NCBI GenBank assembly: GCA_964584255.1
Contig: CAZOZM010000030.1
Coordinates: 1-9,784, forward strand
Length of the DNA: 9,784 nucleotides
Origin: UBA3775 sp964584255
GTDB taxonomy: Bacteria > Bacillota > Clostridia > Lachnospirales > Lachnospiraceae
Reading direction: 5' to 3'
This document shows, piece after piece, positions 1 to 7,267 of the stretch. How positions within the stretch are numbered: position 1 is the first letter of the stretch; each line of letters opens with the position of its first letter. Under the pieces are notes generated by a model that worked only from the letters and a program-made list of their open reading frames with translations, had not been told where the DNA came from and did not search any database. Position numbers and translations under genes: made by a program.

Positions 1-2470
1 AGGTTGTAAGCAAAGAATATGGAATTTCGGGAAATACAGTCATTATAGATACATTAGGTACTGTGTCTGTAGAATCCGGAAATAAAATAGGTTTATATGC
101 AACCGGAACGGATGAAAATGCCATAATTCTTTCCGGTAAAGGAGAAGAATATAACATTTCAGGAATTAGTGCAGAAAAAGGAAATGTTAAAATTGCAGGC
201 AGCAATAAGGTCGTAATATCCAATGAAAATATTACGGGACTTGAGATAGTTAATAACGGAGATTTAATCTTAGAAAATACAAATAGTGTAGAAATTGCCG
301 GAGCAAGCGGTGTAAAAATTAATGGCACTGTCAATGTACTTGATCATGGAACACTCATAATTCGTTCTGTTGAGTCAAATCGTGCTTTGACAGGAGATAT
401 TAATATTGATGCATGTAATGATGAGCATATAGTACTTGCATCAACAGATTTTGAAGGAACAGATCTTGTTAAATTTGATTCAGATGATGCAGATTCATAT
501 CGTTACATAACACTTGGAGATAATGATAATGAAGGCGACGCCGATGCTGATGCCGATGCGGATGCCGATGCGGATGCAGATGCTGACGCCGATGCAGATG
601 CAGATGCTGATGCCGATGCCGATGCTGACGCCGATGCAGATGCGGATGCAGATGCTGATGCTGACGCCGATGCCGATGCAGATGCCGATGCGGATGCCGA
701 TGCTGACGCCGATGCCGATGCTGATGCGGATGCGGATGCTGATGCGGATGCCGATGCAGATGCAGATGCAGATGCGGATGCGGATGCCGATGCGGATGCT
801 GATGCAGATGCAGATGCCGATGCTGACGCAGATGCGGATGCCGATGCTGACGCAGATGCCGATGCAGATGCCGATGCTGATGCGGATGCGGATGCCGATG
901 CAGATGCCGATGCCGATGCTGATGCAGATGCTGATGCGGATGCGGATGCCGATGCAGATGCCGATGCTGATGCCGATGCTGACGCGGATGCTGATGCTGA
1001 CGCCGATGCCGATGCTGACGCCGATGCTGATGCTGATGCCGATGCAGATGCAGATGCAGATGCTGACGCAGATGCCGATGCTGATGCAGATGCTGACGCC
1101 GATGCTGATGCCGATGCCGATGCCGATGCCGATGCCGATGCAGATGCGGATGCAGATGCGGATGCTGACGCCGATGCGGATGCTGATGCTGATGCAGATG
1201 CGGATGCCGATGCTGACGCCGATGCCGATGCTGATGCCGATGCTGATGCGGATGCAGATGCCGATGCTGATGCTGATGCTGATGCCGATGCCGATGCAGA
1301 TGCCGATGCTGACGCCGATGCAGATGCAGATGCCGATGCTGATGCTGATGCGGATGCAGATGCTGACGCCGATGCCGATGCAGATGCGGATGCGGATGCA
1401 GATGCGGATGCAGATGCAGATGCTGACGCCGATGCCGATGCCGATGCCGATGCTGATGCTGACGCGGATGCCGATGCAGATGCCGATGCCGATGCAGATG
1501 CAGATGCGGATGCGGATGCAGATGCCGATGCCGATGCAGATGCTGNNNNNNNNNNNNNNNNNNNNNNNNNNNNNNNNNNNNNNNNNNNNNNNNNNNNNNN
1601 NNNNNNNNNNNNNNNNNNNNNNNNNNNNNNNNNNNNNNNNNNNNNCTGACGCGGATGCCGATGCTGATGCCGATGCTGATGCTGATGCCGATGCTGATGC
1701 AGATGCAGATGCGGATGCGGATGCAGATGCCGATGCCGATGCAGATGCTGACGCCGATGCCGATGCTGACGCCGATGCTGATGCCGATGCCGATGCCGAT
1801 GCTGATGCCGATGCTGACGCGGATGCCGATGCTGATGCCGATGCTGATGCTGATGCCGATGCTGATGCCGATGCAGATGCGGATGNNNNNNNNNNNNNNN
1901 NNNNNNNNNNNNNNNNNNNNNNNNNNNNNNNNNNNNNNNNNNNNNNNNNNNNNNNNNNNNNNNNNNNNNNNNNNNNNNNNNNNNNCCGATGCTGATGCAG
2001 ATGCTGACGCGGATGCCGATGCTGATGCCGATGCTGATGCCGATGCAGATGCGGATGCAGATGCTGACGCGGATGCCGATGCCGATGCTGATGCAGATGC
2101 TGACGCGGATGCCGATGCTGATGCCGATGCTGATGCTGATGCCGATGCCGATGCAGATGCTGACGCCGATGCAGATGCGGATGCTGATGCTGACGCGGAT
2201 GCCGATGCTGATGCCGATGCAGATGCGGATGCCGATGCAGATGCAGATGCTGACGCCGATGCAGATGCTGATGCCGATGCGGATGCCGATGGTGACCATA
2301 ATTCAAATGGCAACTCAAATTCAGGTTATGTAGATAATGGAAAGCCTGGAAACGGAAGACTTGATTTCTCCCCTGAAACAGGTGACAATTTTGATTTGAT
2401 TCTTTGGGTTGTTATTGCGGTTGCTGCATTAGGATCAATGGTCGCAGTCAAGAATGCAAAAAACAGATAG
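1..2470 (+). CDS. Sortase-anchored surface protein with giant Asp-Ala repeat (5' end missing)
   Basis: The frame is open from base 3 with no plausible start, so the gene begins upstream of the window; the GTG at 63 sits inside the protein. The visible N-terminal part (to about base 530) is rich in short alternating V/I/L strands with Gly/Asn turns, as in beta-helix or repetitive beta surface domains; I do not recognise a specific family. A run of Asp-Ala pairs follows (537-2290), then a Gly/Asn/Ser-rich spacer, and a C-terminal sorting signal: SPETG, a hydrophobic segment (LILWVVIAVAALGSMVAV) and a basic tail (KNAKNR). This is the classic order for sortase substrates. SPxTG-like variants are known sortase targets in Clostridia. 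The protein is expected to be covalently wall-anchored, with the acidic repeat acting as a stalk. Two scaffold gaps break the repeat; the frame differs in the three pieces (frames of 537, 1648 and 1988), which I attribute to the arbitrary 100-N gap length, not to frameshifts. Confidence 0.85.
1546..1645. other. Scaffold gap 1 (100 N) inside the Asp-Ala repeat
   Basis: Exactly 100 N, the usual placeholder for a gap of unknown size. The Asp-Ala reading frame shifts across it, which is expected if the number is arbitrary. Confidence 0.97.
1886..1985. other. Scaffold gap 2 (100 N) inside the Asp-Ala repeat
   Basis: Exactly 100 N. The 240 bases between gaps 1 and 2 are pure repeat, so the placement of this small contig in the scaffold is not secured by unique sequence and its order could be wrong. 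Confidence 0.97.
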
Positions 2471-2489
2471 AAGAAGTATTTGATGTTTG

Positions 2490-2697
2490 ATATCAGAATA
2501 ACTGATATTGGTTCATTGAATAGATTGATGCAAAATCTTAAATGAGACAGTTTTAGTTTGTGAATATCGGAAAATGCCCTAAAATACTAATCTGAAATTC
2601 ACTTATAAACAGTAGAAAACGAAAGCTTATACCCCCTTGATGACTGATATTTTGCTCATTAATGACGAGTTCATTGAATAGGCAAAAAATATCAGTC
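2490..2697 (+). promoter_or_regulatory. Intergenic spacer with inverted repeats and a duplicated block
   Basis: The 269 bp between the surface-protein stop and the next start hold no convincing gene. A small hairpin (ATATCAG, 5-nt loop, CTGATAT; 2490-2508) follows the stop but has no T-run. A larger interrupted inverted repeat pairs GACTGATATTTTGC (2642-2655) with GCAAAAAATATCAGTC (2682-2697), with a two-A bulge and a 26-nt loop. The block ACTGATATT...GTTCATTGAATAG occurs twice: 2501-2509 with 2511-2523, and 2643-2651 with 2669-2681. I found no clear -35/-10 pair. The large repeat ends about 40 bases before the next start, so it could act in the leader of that gene or as a protein-binding site. 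Confidence 0.4.
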
Positions 2698-2739
2698 TGA
2701 TAAGGGGACAGGCTTTTGTATAAAGTTCCGGGAGTTTTT

Positions 2740-4569
2740 ATGTCTAAGAAAATTACAAATAGAAGATACCAAAGGAAACAGAAAATAAAAAAGGAAAAAA
2801 GAAATAAATATATAATACCGGCTGTAATTACGGTTTGTATTGCATTGGTTATTGTATTAATGGTAAAAATCAAACCTGACAATAATTATGAGATTGTTTT
2901 CAAAGAAAAGATTTCCCTGTTAGAAGAACAGGTTTTAACGGAGGAAATGGAAAAACAGGCTGAGAAAACTAATAAAGATGCAGGATATGTAGTGTTTATT
3001 TCAATATGTGACACAAAAGAAAGAGCAAGAGTTTTTACCGGAACAGGAAAAACCTTGGAAAAAGCATGGGAAGATTCCGTGAAAAATGCGAATAAGGCAG
3101 TTCTGAAAATGGAAATGGAGCCGGTTTGGGTAAAGGCTGATATTGTTGTAGAATCTGAAAGAAAAGATTATGACTGTTTATGTAAAGAAATTTATCAGTC
3201 ACGTCATGAATTCTACAGATATGGTGTGTCTTTTGACGAAGGGTTTAAAACAGCACTTTTAGAAAGTGAAATGAATGGTGCTAAAATATATGAATATGAT
3301 GATGGAGGGGTTGATTTAAAGTATCTGAATAGTTATTTGAAGAAAAGTAACAGAAATGAATTGGACGAACTGCCGAATGAAATGATTGTATTTAGAACAA
3401 AGGGATGGCTGTGTGATGAAGAAAGAAAAATTTATTCCTTGATTGATGAGGGATTAGATTACGGTAGGAGAAATATAGAATTAATTGATAAAGAATATGC
3501 AGAGGAAATAATACTTAATGCTTCGCGGTTTTTGGTGAACCAGGTTAAGGAAGACGGAAGTTTTATATATGGAATATATCCGAGATTTGATAATGATATC
3601 GATAACTATAACGTTGTGCGTCATGCAAGTACAATATGGTCGTTGATTTGCAGATACAGTATTTCACCGGATGAGGAGTTAAAGGAAACGTTAGACAGCA
3701 CGATTGAATATCTGCTGACTCAGGTGGTTTACAAAGATGAAAATACGGCATATCTCTATGAAGAAAAAGATGATGAGATAAAGCTTGGAGGTTGCGGAGT
3801 GGCTGTCATAGCCCTTACGGAATATATGAATGTTATGGGAACGGATAAGTATCTGGATGTATGCGAAAAATTGGGAAACGGAATTCTTACAATGCTTGAT
3901 GAAGAAACGGGCAAATACTATCATGTGCTTGACGGTTCTTATAACAGAAAAGCAGAATTTCGTACGGTTTATTATGACGGAGAAGCTACATTTGCGTTAT
4001 GCAGATTGTATGGAGCCTCAGGAGATCAAAAATGGCTTGATGCAGCTCAAAGTGCGGTAGATCATTTTATTGAAGCTGATTATAGTCAGTATAAGGATCA
4101 TTGGGTAGCATACAGTATGAATGAGATTACAAAGTATGTAAAAGATGATAAGTACTATGATTTTGCTTTGATGAATGCACAGGTAAACCTGAAAAGTATC
4201 TATGACAGAGATACTACCTACCATACTTATCTGGAACTTTTGATGTCAGCTTTTGAACTATATGACCGTATGGTAACGGAGGGGATTGAAACGGATTATA
4301 TGAGTCAGTTTGATGTTAAGATGTTTCTTAAGACAATATATTGCAGAGTAAACAGACAGCTTGATGGTTATTTCTATCCTGAATATGCAATGTATATGAA
4401 GAATCCTGGAAGAATACTTAATACATTTATGGTAAGACATGACGGTTATAGAGTAAGAATTGACGATGTTCAGCACAATATCGGCGGATATTATAAGTAT
4501 TATCAGCATTATGATAAACTTGTTGAATACGGGATGCTTGAGGCCGCTGACGATATCATAAGTAAATGA
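2740..4569 (+). CDS. Membrane-anchored protein with a probable alpha/alpha-toroid domain, function unknown
   Basis: Encodes 609 aa. I chose ATG 2740 because GGGAG (2730-2734) lies 5 nt upstream; a TTG at 2716 behind AAGGGGA would add 8 residues and cannot be excluded. A very basic N-terminus (residues 1-23, many K/R) precedes one membrane segment (about 24-42), so the protein is probably anchored N-in/C-out with the bulk outside the cell. Residues about 50-250 are a mixed, charged region I do not recognise. From about 255 there are repeated helical segments with aromatic/Gly motifs (residues 290-297 YNVVRHAS; further on GGCGVAVIALTEY and VYYDGEATFALCRLYG). This pattern suits an (alpha/alpha) toroid such as six-hairpin glycosidases, epimerases or terpenoid-cyclase-like folds. 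A sugar- or polymer-modifying role is inference. It follows a wall-anchored protein on the same strand, so co-function at the cell surface is possible. No terminator is evident after the stop. Confidence 0.85.
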   Translation: MSKKITNRRYQRKQKIKKEKRNKYIIPAVITVCIALVIVLMVKIKPDNNYEIVFKEKISLLEEQVLTEEMEKQAEKTNKDAGYVVFISICDTKERARVFTGTGKTLEKAWEDSVKNANKAVLKMEMEPVWVKADIVVESERKDYDCLCKEIYQSRHEFYRYGVSFDEGFKTALLESEMNGAKIYEYDDGGVDLKYLNSYLKKSNRNELDELPNEMIVFRTKGWLCDEERKIYSLIDEGLDYGRRNIELIDKEYAEEIILNASRFLVNQVKEDGSFIYGIYPRFDNDIDNYNVVRHASTIWSLICRYSISPDEELKETLDSTIEYLLTQVVYKDENTAYLYEEKDDEIKLGGCGVAVIALTEYMNVMGTDKYLDVCEKLGNGILTMLDEETGKYYHVLDGSYNRKAEFRTVYYDGEATFALCRLYGASGDQKWLDAAQSAVDHFIEADYSQYKDHWVAYSMNEITKYVKDDKYYDFALMNAQVNLKSIYDRDTTYHTYLELLMSAFELYDRMVTEGIETDYMSQFDVKMFLKTIYCRVNRQLDGYFYPEYAMYMKNPGRILNTFMVRHDGYRVRIDDVQHNIGGYYKYYQHYDKLVEYGMLEAADDIISK

Positions 4570-4609
4570 TGTTGTTTTACTGCAGAGGAAAGTGATAAAT
4601 TAAAAAAGC

Positions 4610-4638
4610 TATACATTTTTATTTGGTTATGTTAAAAT
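4610..4638 (+). promoter_or_regulatory. Candidate promoter of the CoA-transferase gene
   Basis: TATACA (4610-4615), 17-bp spacer, TAAAAT (4633-4638), with TG one base before the -10 (extended -10, TGTTAAAAT). Transcription would start near 4645, giving a leader of about 32 nt before ATG 4677. The ribosome site AGAGAGG (4657-4663) is 13 nt from the start codon, slightly long. The -35 matches only 4 of 6 consensus bases, compensated by the extended -10. Confidence 0.5.
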
Positions 4639-4676
4639 CTTTTATTAGCACATAAAAGAGAGGTAATTACTTTAAG

Positions 4677-6188
4677 ATGTTTAAAACAGTAACTGCAGAT
4701 GAGGCGGTGAGTCTTATTAATGACGGAGATGTAATATGTCTGAATTCCTTCGTCGGAATAGAGAATCCCGCTGAGCTTCATGAAGCATTATATAGAAGAT
4801 ATAAAGAAACAGGTTCGCCAAAGAAACTGACCATAATCTCAAGTGCCGGGTTTGGTGTCTGGGATGAAAACAAAAGTGCAGAGCCTTACATAAGGGAAGG
4901 TGCGGTTGACAAGCTGATATGCGGTCATTTTGGTGCAATGCCAAGTACAAAAAAACTTGTTTTGGAAGATAAATTTGAAGCATACAATCTGCCGCTCGGA
5001 TGCATATCACATGCAATAAGGGCACAGGCAGGAGGACTTCCGGGAGCACTTTCAAAAGTCGGACTTGATATCTTTGTAGATCCGAGAATTGACGGACCGG
5101 CAATAAATAATGTGTCTCATGATGATTCGCTGGTGAAGATAGTAAATGTTGATGATGAGGAGTTTCTTTATTATAAACTTCCGAAGTTCAATGTGGCACT
5201 TATAAAAGGTACATCCGCTGATAAAAAGGGAAATATTTCTTTTGAAGATATGTATATGTCAGGGGATGCACTTTCGATATGTCAGGCAGTGAAGGCAAAT
5301 CATGGAAAGGTAATTGTACAGGTTGACAGACTTATTACGGTTCCATCAAGACCAAGGAACACAATCATACCGGGATGCCTTGTAGATGCAGTTGTGGTTG
5401 TACCTCCGGAACCAAGACATGCCGCATTTGAATCTCTTACGGGAAGTTTTGAAATTCCATATTCACAGTGGCAGGACTGGCATGAAATGCTTGAAACGCT
5501 TACGGCAACAAAATCCAGCTTTAATGTTGCAGGAAGAATAATTGGAAGAAGAGCGGCAAAGGAGCTTAAACCGGAGGATAAGGTAAATATCGGAATAGGT
5601 ATACCGGAACTCGTTTCAAATTATGCAAGAAAAAATGGCATGCTTGACAAGATAACATTAACGGTTGAGTCAGGTGGATTTGGCGGATTTCCTGCATCAG
5701 GTACGGTTTTTGGAGCAGTAATTGGAGCCAATGCCATGATTGATATGGCAAACCAGTTTGACCTGTATGATAATGGAGGACTGGATATCTGTTTTATGGG
5801 AGCACTTGAAGTTGATAAGCATGGAAATGTAAATGCACACCGGGGACCGGGAGCATTTGCCGGTATCGGAGGATTTGCCAATATTACAGCAAAGACACCT
5901 ACCGTTGTTTTCTGTCTTACATTCAACACAAAGGGACTTGATGTCAGCAGACAGAAAGAAAAGGTAACCATAAATACCAATGGTTCGATTCCAAAATTTG
6001 TTGATGAAGTGAGGAGCATAAGTTTTTCGTCAAAACGGGCTTTAGTCAACGGTCAGAAGGTACTTTATGTAACGGAACGATGTGTTTTTGGCCTTACACC
6101 AAGGGGGCTTAAACTTTTGGAAGTGTATCCTGGAGTGGATGTAAAGAAAGATATTCTTGATTTACTTCCTTTTGAAGTTGAAGCATGA
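4677..6188 (+). CDS. Acyl-CoA:acetate/propionate CoA-transferase, YdiF/Pct type
   Basis: 503 aa, close to the 515-530 aa usual for single-chain family I CoA-transferases (propionate CoA-transferase Pct, acetate CoA-transferase YdiF). These fuse the alpha and beta subunits and move CoA between short-chain acids through a glutamyl-CoA intermediate. The N-terminal half has the glycine-rich SSAGFG segment and the family-typical LPLGCISHAIR...GLPGALSKVGLDIFVDPR region. The C-terminal half has NIGIGIPELV (about residue 304) and the catalytic motif TVESGGFGG, whose glutamate is residue 331, essentially the position of the active-site Glu of E. coli YdiF (E333 from memory). Expected cytosolic role: activating or releasing acetate, propionate, lactate or butyrate in fermentation; exact substrate not readable from sequence. 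This is not the shorter butyryl-CoA:acetate transferase family (about 450 aa). It appears monocistronic. The 3' side runs into gap 3, so its terminator is not visible. Confidence 0.92.
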   Translation: MFKTVTADEAVSLINDGDVICLNSFVGIENPAELHEALYRRYKETGSPKKLTIISSAGFGVWDENKSAEPYIREGAVDKLICGHFGAMPSTKKLVLEDKFEAYNLPLGCISHAIRAQAGGLPGALSKVGLDIFVDPRIDGPAINNVSHDDSLVKIVNVDDEEFLYYKLPKFNVALIKGTSADKKGNISFEDMYMSGDALSICQAVKANHGKVIVQVDRLITVPSRPRNTIIPGCLVDAVVVVPPEPRHAAFESLTGSFEIPYSQWQDWHEMLETLTATKSSFNVAGRIIGRRAAKELKPEDKVNIGIGIPELVSNYARKNGMLDKITLTVESGGFGGFPASGTVFGAVIGANAMIDMANQFDLYDNGGLDICFMGALEVDKHGNVNAHRGPGAFAGIGGFANITAKTPTVVFCLTFNTKGLDVSRQKEKVTINTNGSIPKFVDEVRSISFSSKRALVNGQKVLYVTERCVFGLTPRGLKLLEVYPGVDVKKDILDLLPFEVEA

Positions 6189-6192
6189 TATA

Positions 6193-6292
6193 NNNNNNNN
6201 NNNNNNNNNNNNNNNNNNNNNNNNNNNNNNNNNNNNNNNNNNNNNNNNNNNNNNNNNNNNNNNNNNNNNNNNNNNNNNNNNNNNNNNNNNNN
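6193..6292. other. Scaffold gap 3 (100 N) abutting hairpin repeats
   Basis: Exactly 100 N, starting 4 bases after the CoA-transferase stop and ending exactly where a hairpin repeat copy starts. The missing piece probably contains further copies of the repeat. Confidence 0.96.
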
Positions 6293-6428
6293 ATGAGCAA
6301 AGTGAGCAGAGAAAGAGAGCTTGCTCTCTTTCTCTGCGAGCGCCGAAATTAATGAGTGATGAAATCACGAATAATGAGCAAAGTGAGCAGAGAAAGAGAG
6401 CTTGCTCTCTTTCTCTGCGAGCGCCGAA
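6293..6428. repeat. Two tandem copies of a 55-bp long-hairpin repeat
   Basis: Two identical 55-bp copies (6293-6347 and 6374-6428) are separated by a 26-bp spacer (period 81 bp). Each holds a perfect 15-bp inverted repeat with a TT centre: GCAGAGAAAGAGAGC / GCTCTCTTTCTCTGC, at 6306-6320/6323-6337 and 6387-6401/6404-6418. One arm is almost pure purine and the other almost pure pyrimidine. The spacer carries its own small palindrome (GTGAT GAA ATCAC). There is no T-run after the stem, so it is not a textbook intrinsic terminator, although it would fold strongly in RNA from either strand. It is best described as an intergenic palindromic (REP-like) repeat. Short ORFs can be read through it but lack start signals. 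Confidence 0.85.
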
Positions 6429-6530
6429 TGGATCACGAAAGATTTCGAAGAAAAGGGTATTTTTTCATCCGGATGCACAGAACCGGATGCGCTGATTCCC
6501 ATAGAGACAGAGTGGGTTGGGATGTAGTTT

Positions 6531-7175
6531 ATGGAGACAAAGAAAATATATATAATTTTATCAAAAACCCAGACAAGGTTTGGAAGACTGATAAGATTAT
6601 TTGGAAAACAGAAATACAATCATGTATCGATATGTATGGATGACAAATTTCAGGAAATTTATGCCTTCGCCAGACCGCAGTATAATGCTGCACTTCTTGC
6701 AACTTTGGTAAAGGAAGATGTAGACAGGTATACGATGAACAGGGATGTGCAGGTTCCGATTGCAGTGATGGAATTTCCGATGACAGATGAGAAATACAGG
6801 GATATACACAACAAGATAACTGAGATTTTGGAAGATAAACACTACTATTACAATCTTTTTTCGGTGCTCAGTTTTCCATTGATAAAGGGATTCCATGTGT
6901 ATAAAACTTTCACCTGTGTCGAATTTGTTGCATATCTTTTGGAAGATATGGGATATTTTAACAGACCATGTTATCAGTATACGCCGGATGATTTTCTTGA
7001 ACTTTTCTCAGACCGACTTGTATATTCGGGGGATATACGGGGCTGTATAGGGGAAGAGACGGGAAGTGATACATATTTTGCACCAATGAGCAGAATGGTG
7101 TTTCTGTCAAGCATAAAAGTCTTTTTTATATTGATAAAGCGGACAATGTTCAACAGAGGCATGAGGACGGTTTAA
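6531..7175 (+). CDS. Permuted NlpC/P60 (YiiX-like) papain-fold amidase or hydrolase
   Basis: 214 aa with no signal peptide or clear membrane segment, so probably cytosolic; the C-terminal stretch after residue 190 (hydrophobic then basic) might associate with membrane. The order of catalytic residues is that of circularly permuted NlpC/P60 proteins: a histidine early (YNHVSI, H31), an acidic residue next (QEIYAF, E42), and the cysteine late (FTCVEF, C129) at the start of a helix. Families with this arrangement (YiiX/YebB-like, Peptidase_C92) are thought to be amidases or thiol hydrolases acting on peptide or lipid amide/ester bonds; the substrate here is unknown. The start ATG 6531 is the first methionine in frame after a stop-rich region; its ribosome site is weak (GGTTGGGA about 10 nt upstream). 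It stands alone between the hairpin repeats and a bidirectional terminator. Confidence 0.8.
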   Translation: METKKIYIILSKTQTRFGRLIRLFGKQKYNHVSICMDDKFQEIYAFARPQYNAALLATLVKEDVDRYTMNRDVQVPIAVMEFPMTDEKYRDIHNKITEILEDKHYYYNLFSVLSFPLIKGFHVYKTFTCVEFVAYLLEDMGYFNRPCYQYTPDDFLELFSDRLVYSGDIRGCIGEETGSDTYFAPMSRMVFLSSIKVFFILIKRTMFNRGMRTV

Positions 7176-7195
7176 TCTGTTACAGGTAAAAAAAG

Positions 7196-7261
7196 AACTC
7201 TTTGAAAGAGAGGCCGATACGACTTGAAAATCTCATCGTACAGCCCTGCTTTCAAAGAGTT
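7196..7261. terminator. Bidirectional terminator between convergent genes, with structured loop
   Basis: A perfect 13-bp inverted repeat, AACTCTTTGAAAG (7196-7208) and CTTTCAAAGAGTT (7249-7261), with an A-run to its left (7188-7194) and a T-run to its right (7260-7265). It can therefore end transcription from both the amidase gene and the fusion gene. The 40-nt loop is unusually long and contains a smaller stem (TACGA 7218-7222 / TCGTA 7236-7240). Confidence 0.8.
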
Positions 7262-7267
7262 TTTTGT

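Larger units (their letters stand above)
537..2290 (+). repeat. (Asp-Ala)n coding repeat, hexanucleotide GATGCN
   Basis: About 259 Asp-Ala pairs are visible in 1554 sequenced bases, broken by two placeholder gaps, so the true number is unknown and probably larger. The peptide is invariant from 537 until the final DADG, but Ala codons vary freely among GCA, GCC, GCG and GCT. Strong protein-level conservation with varied wobble bases points to selection for the dipeptide. The repeat is open in all six frames because the unit contains no stop on either strand. It resembles in style the Ser-Asp stalks of staphylococcal Sdr proteins and SDAD-type stalks of other wall-anchored proteins, but it has no serine. 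Confidence 0.95.

Noticed and set aside
63..65. GTG as start of the surface-protein gene
   Set aside because: The same frame is open to the window edge with similar composition, and there is no ribosome site before the GTG.
1546..1985. Apparent frameshifts in the surface-protein gene
   Set aside because: They coincide exactly with 100-N placeholder gaps of arbitrary length.
469..2318. Long minus-strand and alternate-frame ORFs (Ser-Ala, Arg-His, Ile-Gly and Met-Pro runs) across the Asp-Ala repeat
   Set aside because: The GATGCN unit has no stop in any frame, so all frames stay open. Only the Asp-Ala frame joins a sensible N-terminal domain and a sortase signal.
2490..2508. Hairpin after the surface-protein stop as an intrinsic terminator
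   Set aside because: Seven AT-rich pairs with no T-run; too weak to call.
2553..2882. Minus-strand 109-aa ORF
   Set aside because: It overlaps the start of the toroid gene, has no ribosome site, and is a hydrophobic shadow of AT-rich sequence.
5621..6049. Minus-strand 142-aa ORF inside the CoA-transferase gene
   Set aside because: Antisense shadow of a well-conserved coding region.
6293..6428. CRISPR array
   Set aside because: Only two copies, with a long perfect palindrome spanning most of the unit, a 55-bp repeat and a single 26-bp spacer that is itself palindromic; no cas genes nearby.
6356..6643. Short ORFs reading through the hairpin repeat (for example the peptide ELALFLCERR)
   Set aside because: No ribosome site. 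They run through palindromic DNA into the amidase gene in another frame and look like chance reading of the repeat.
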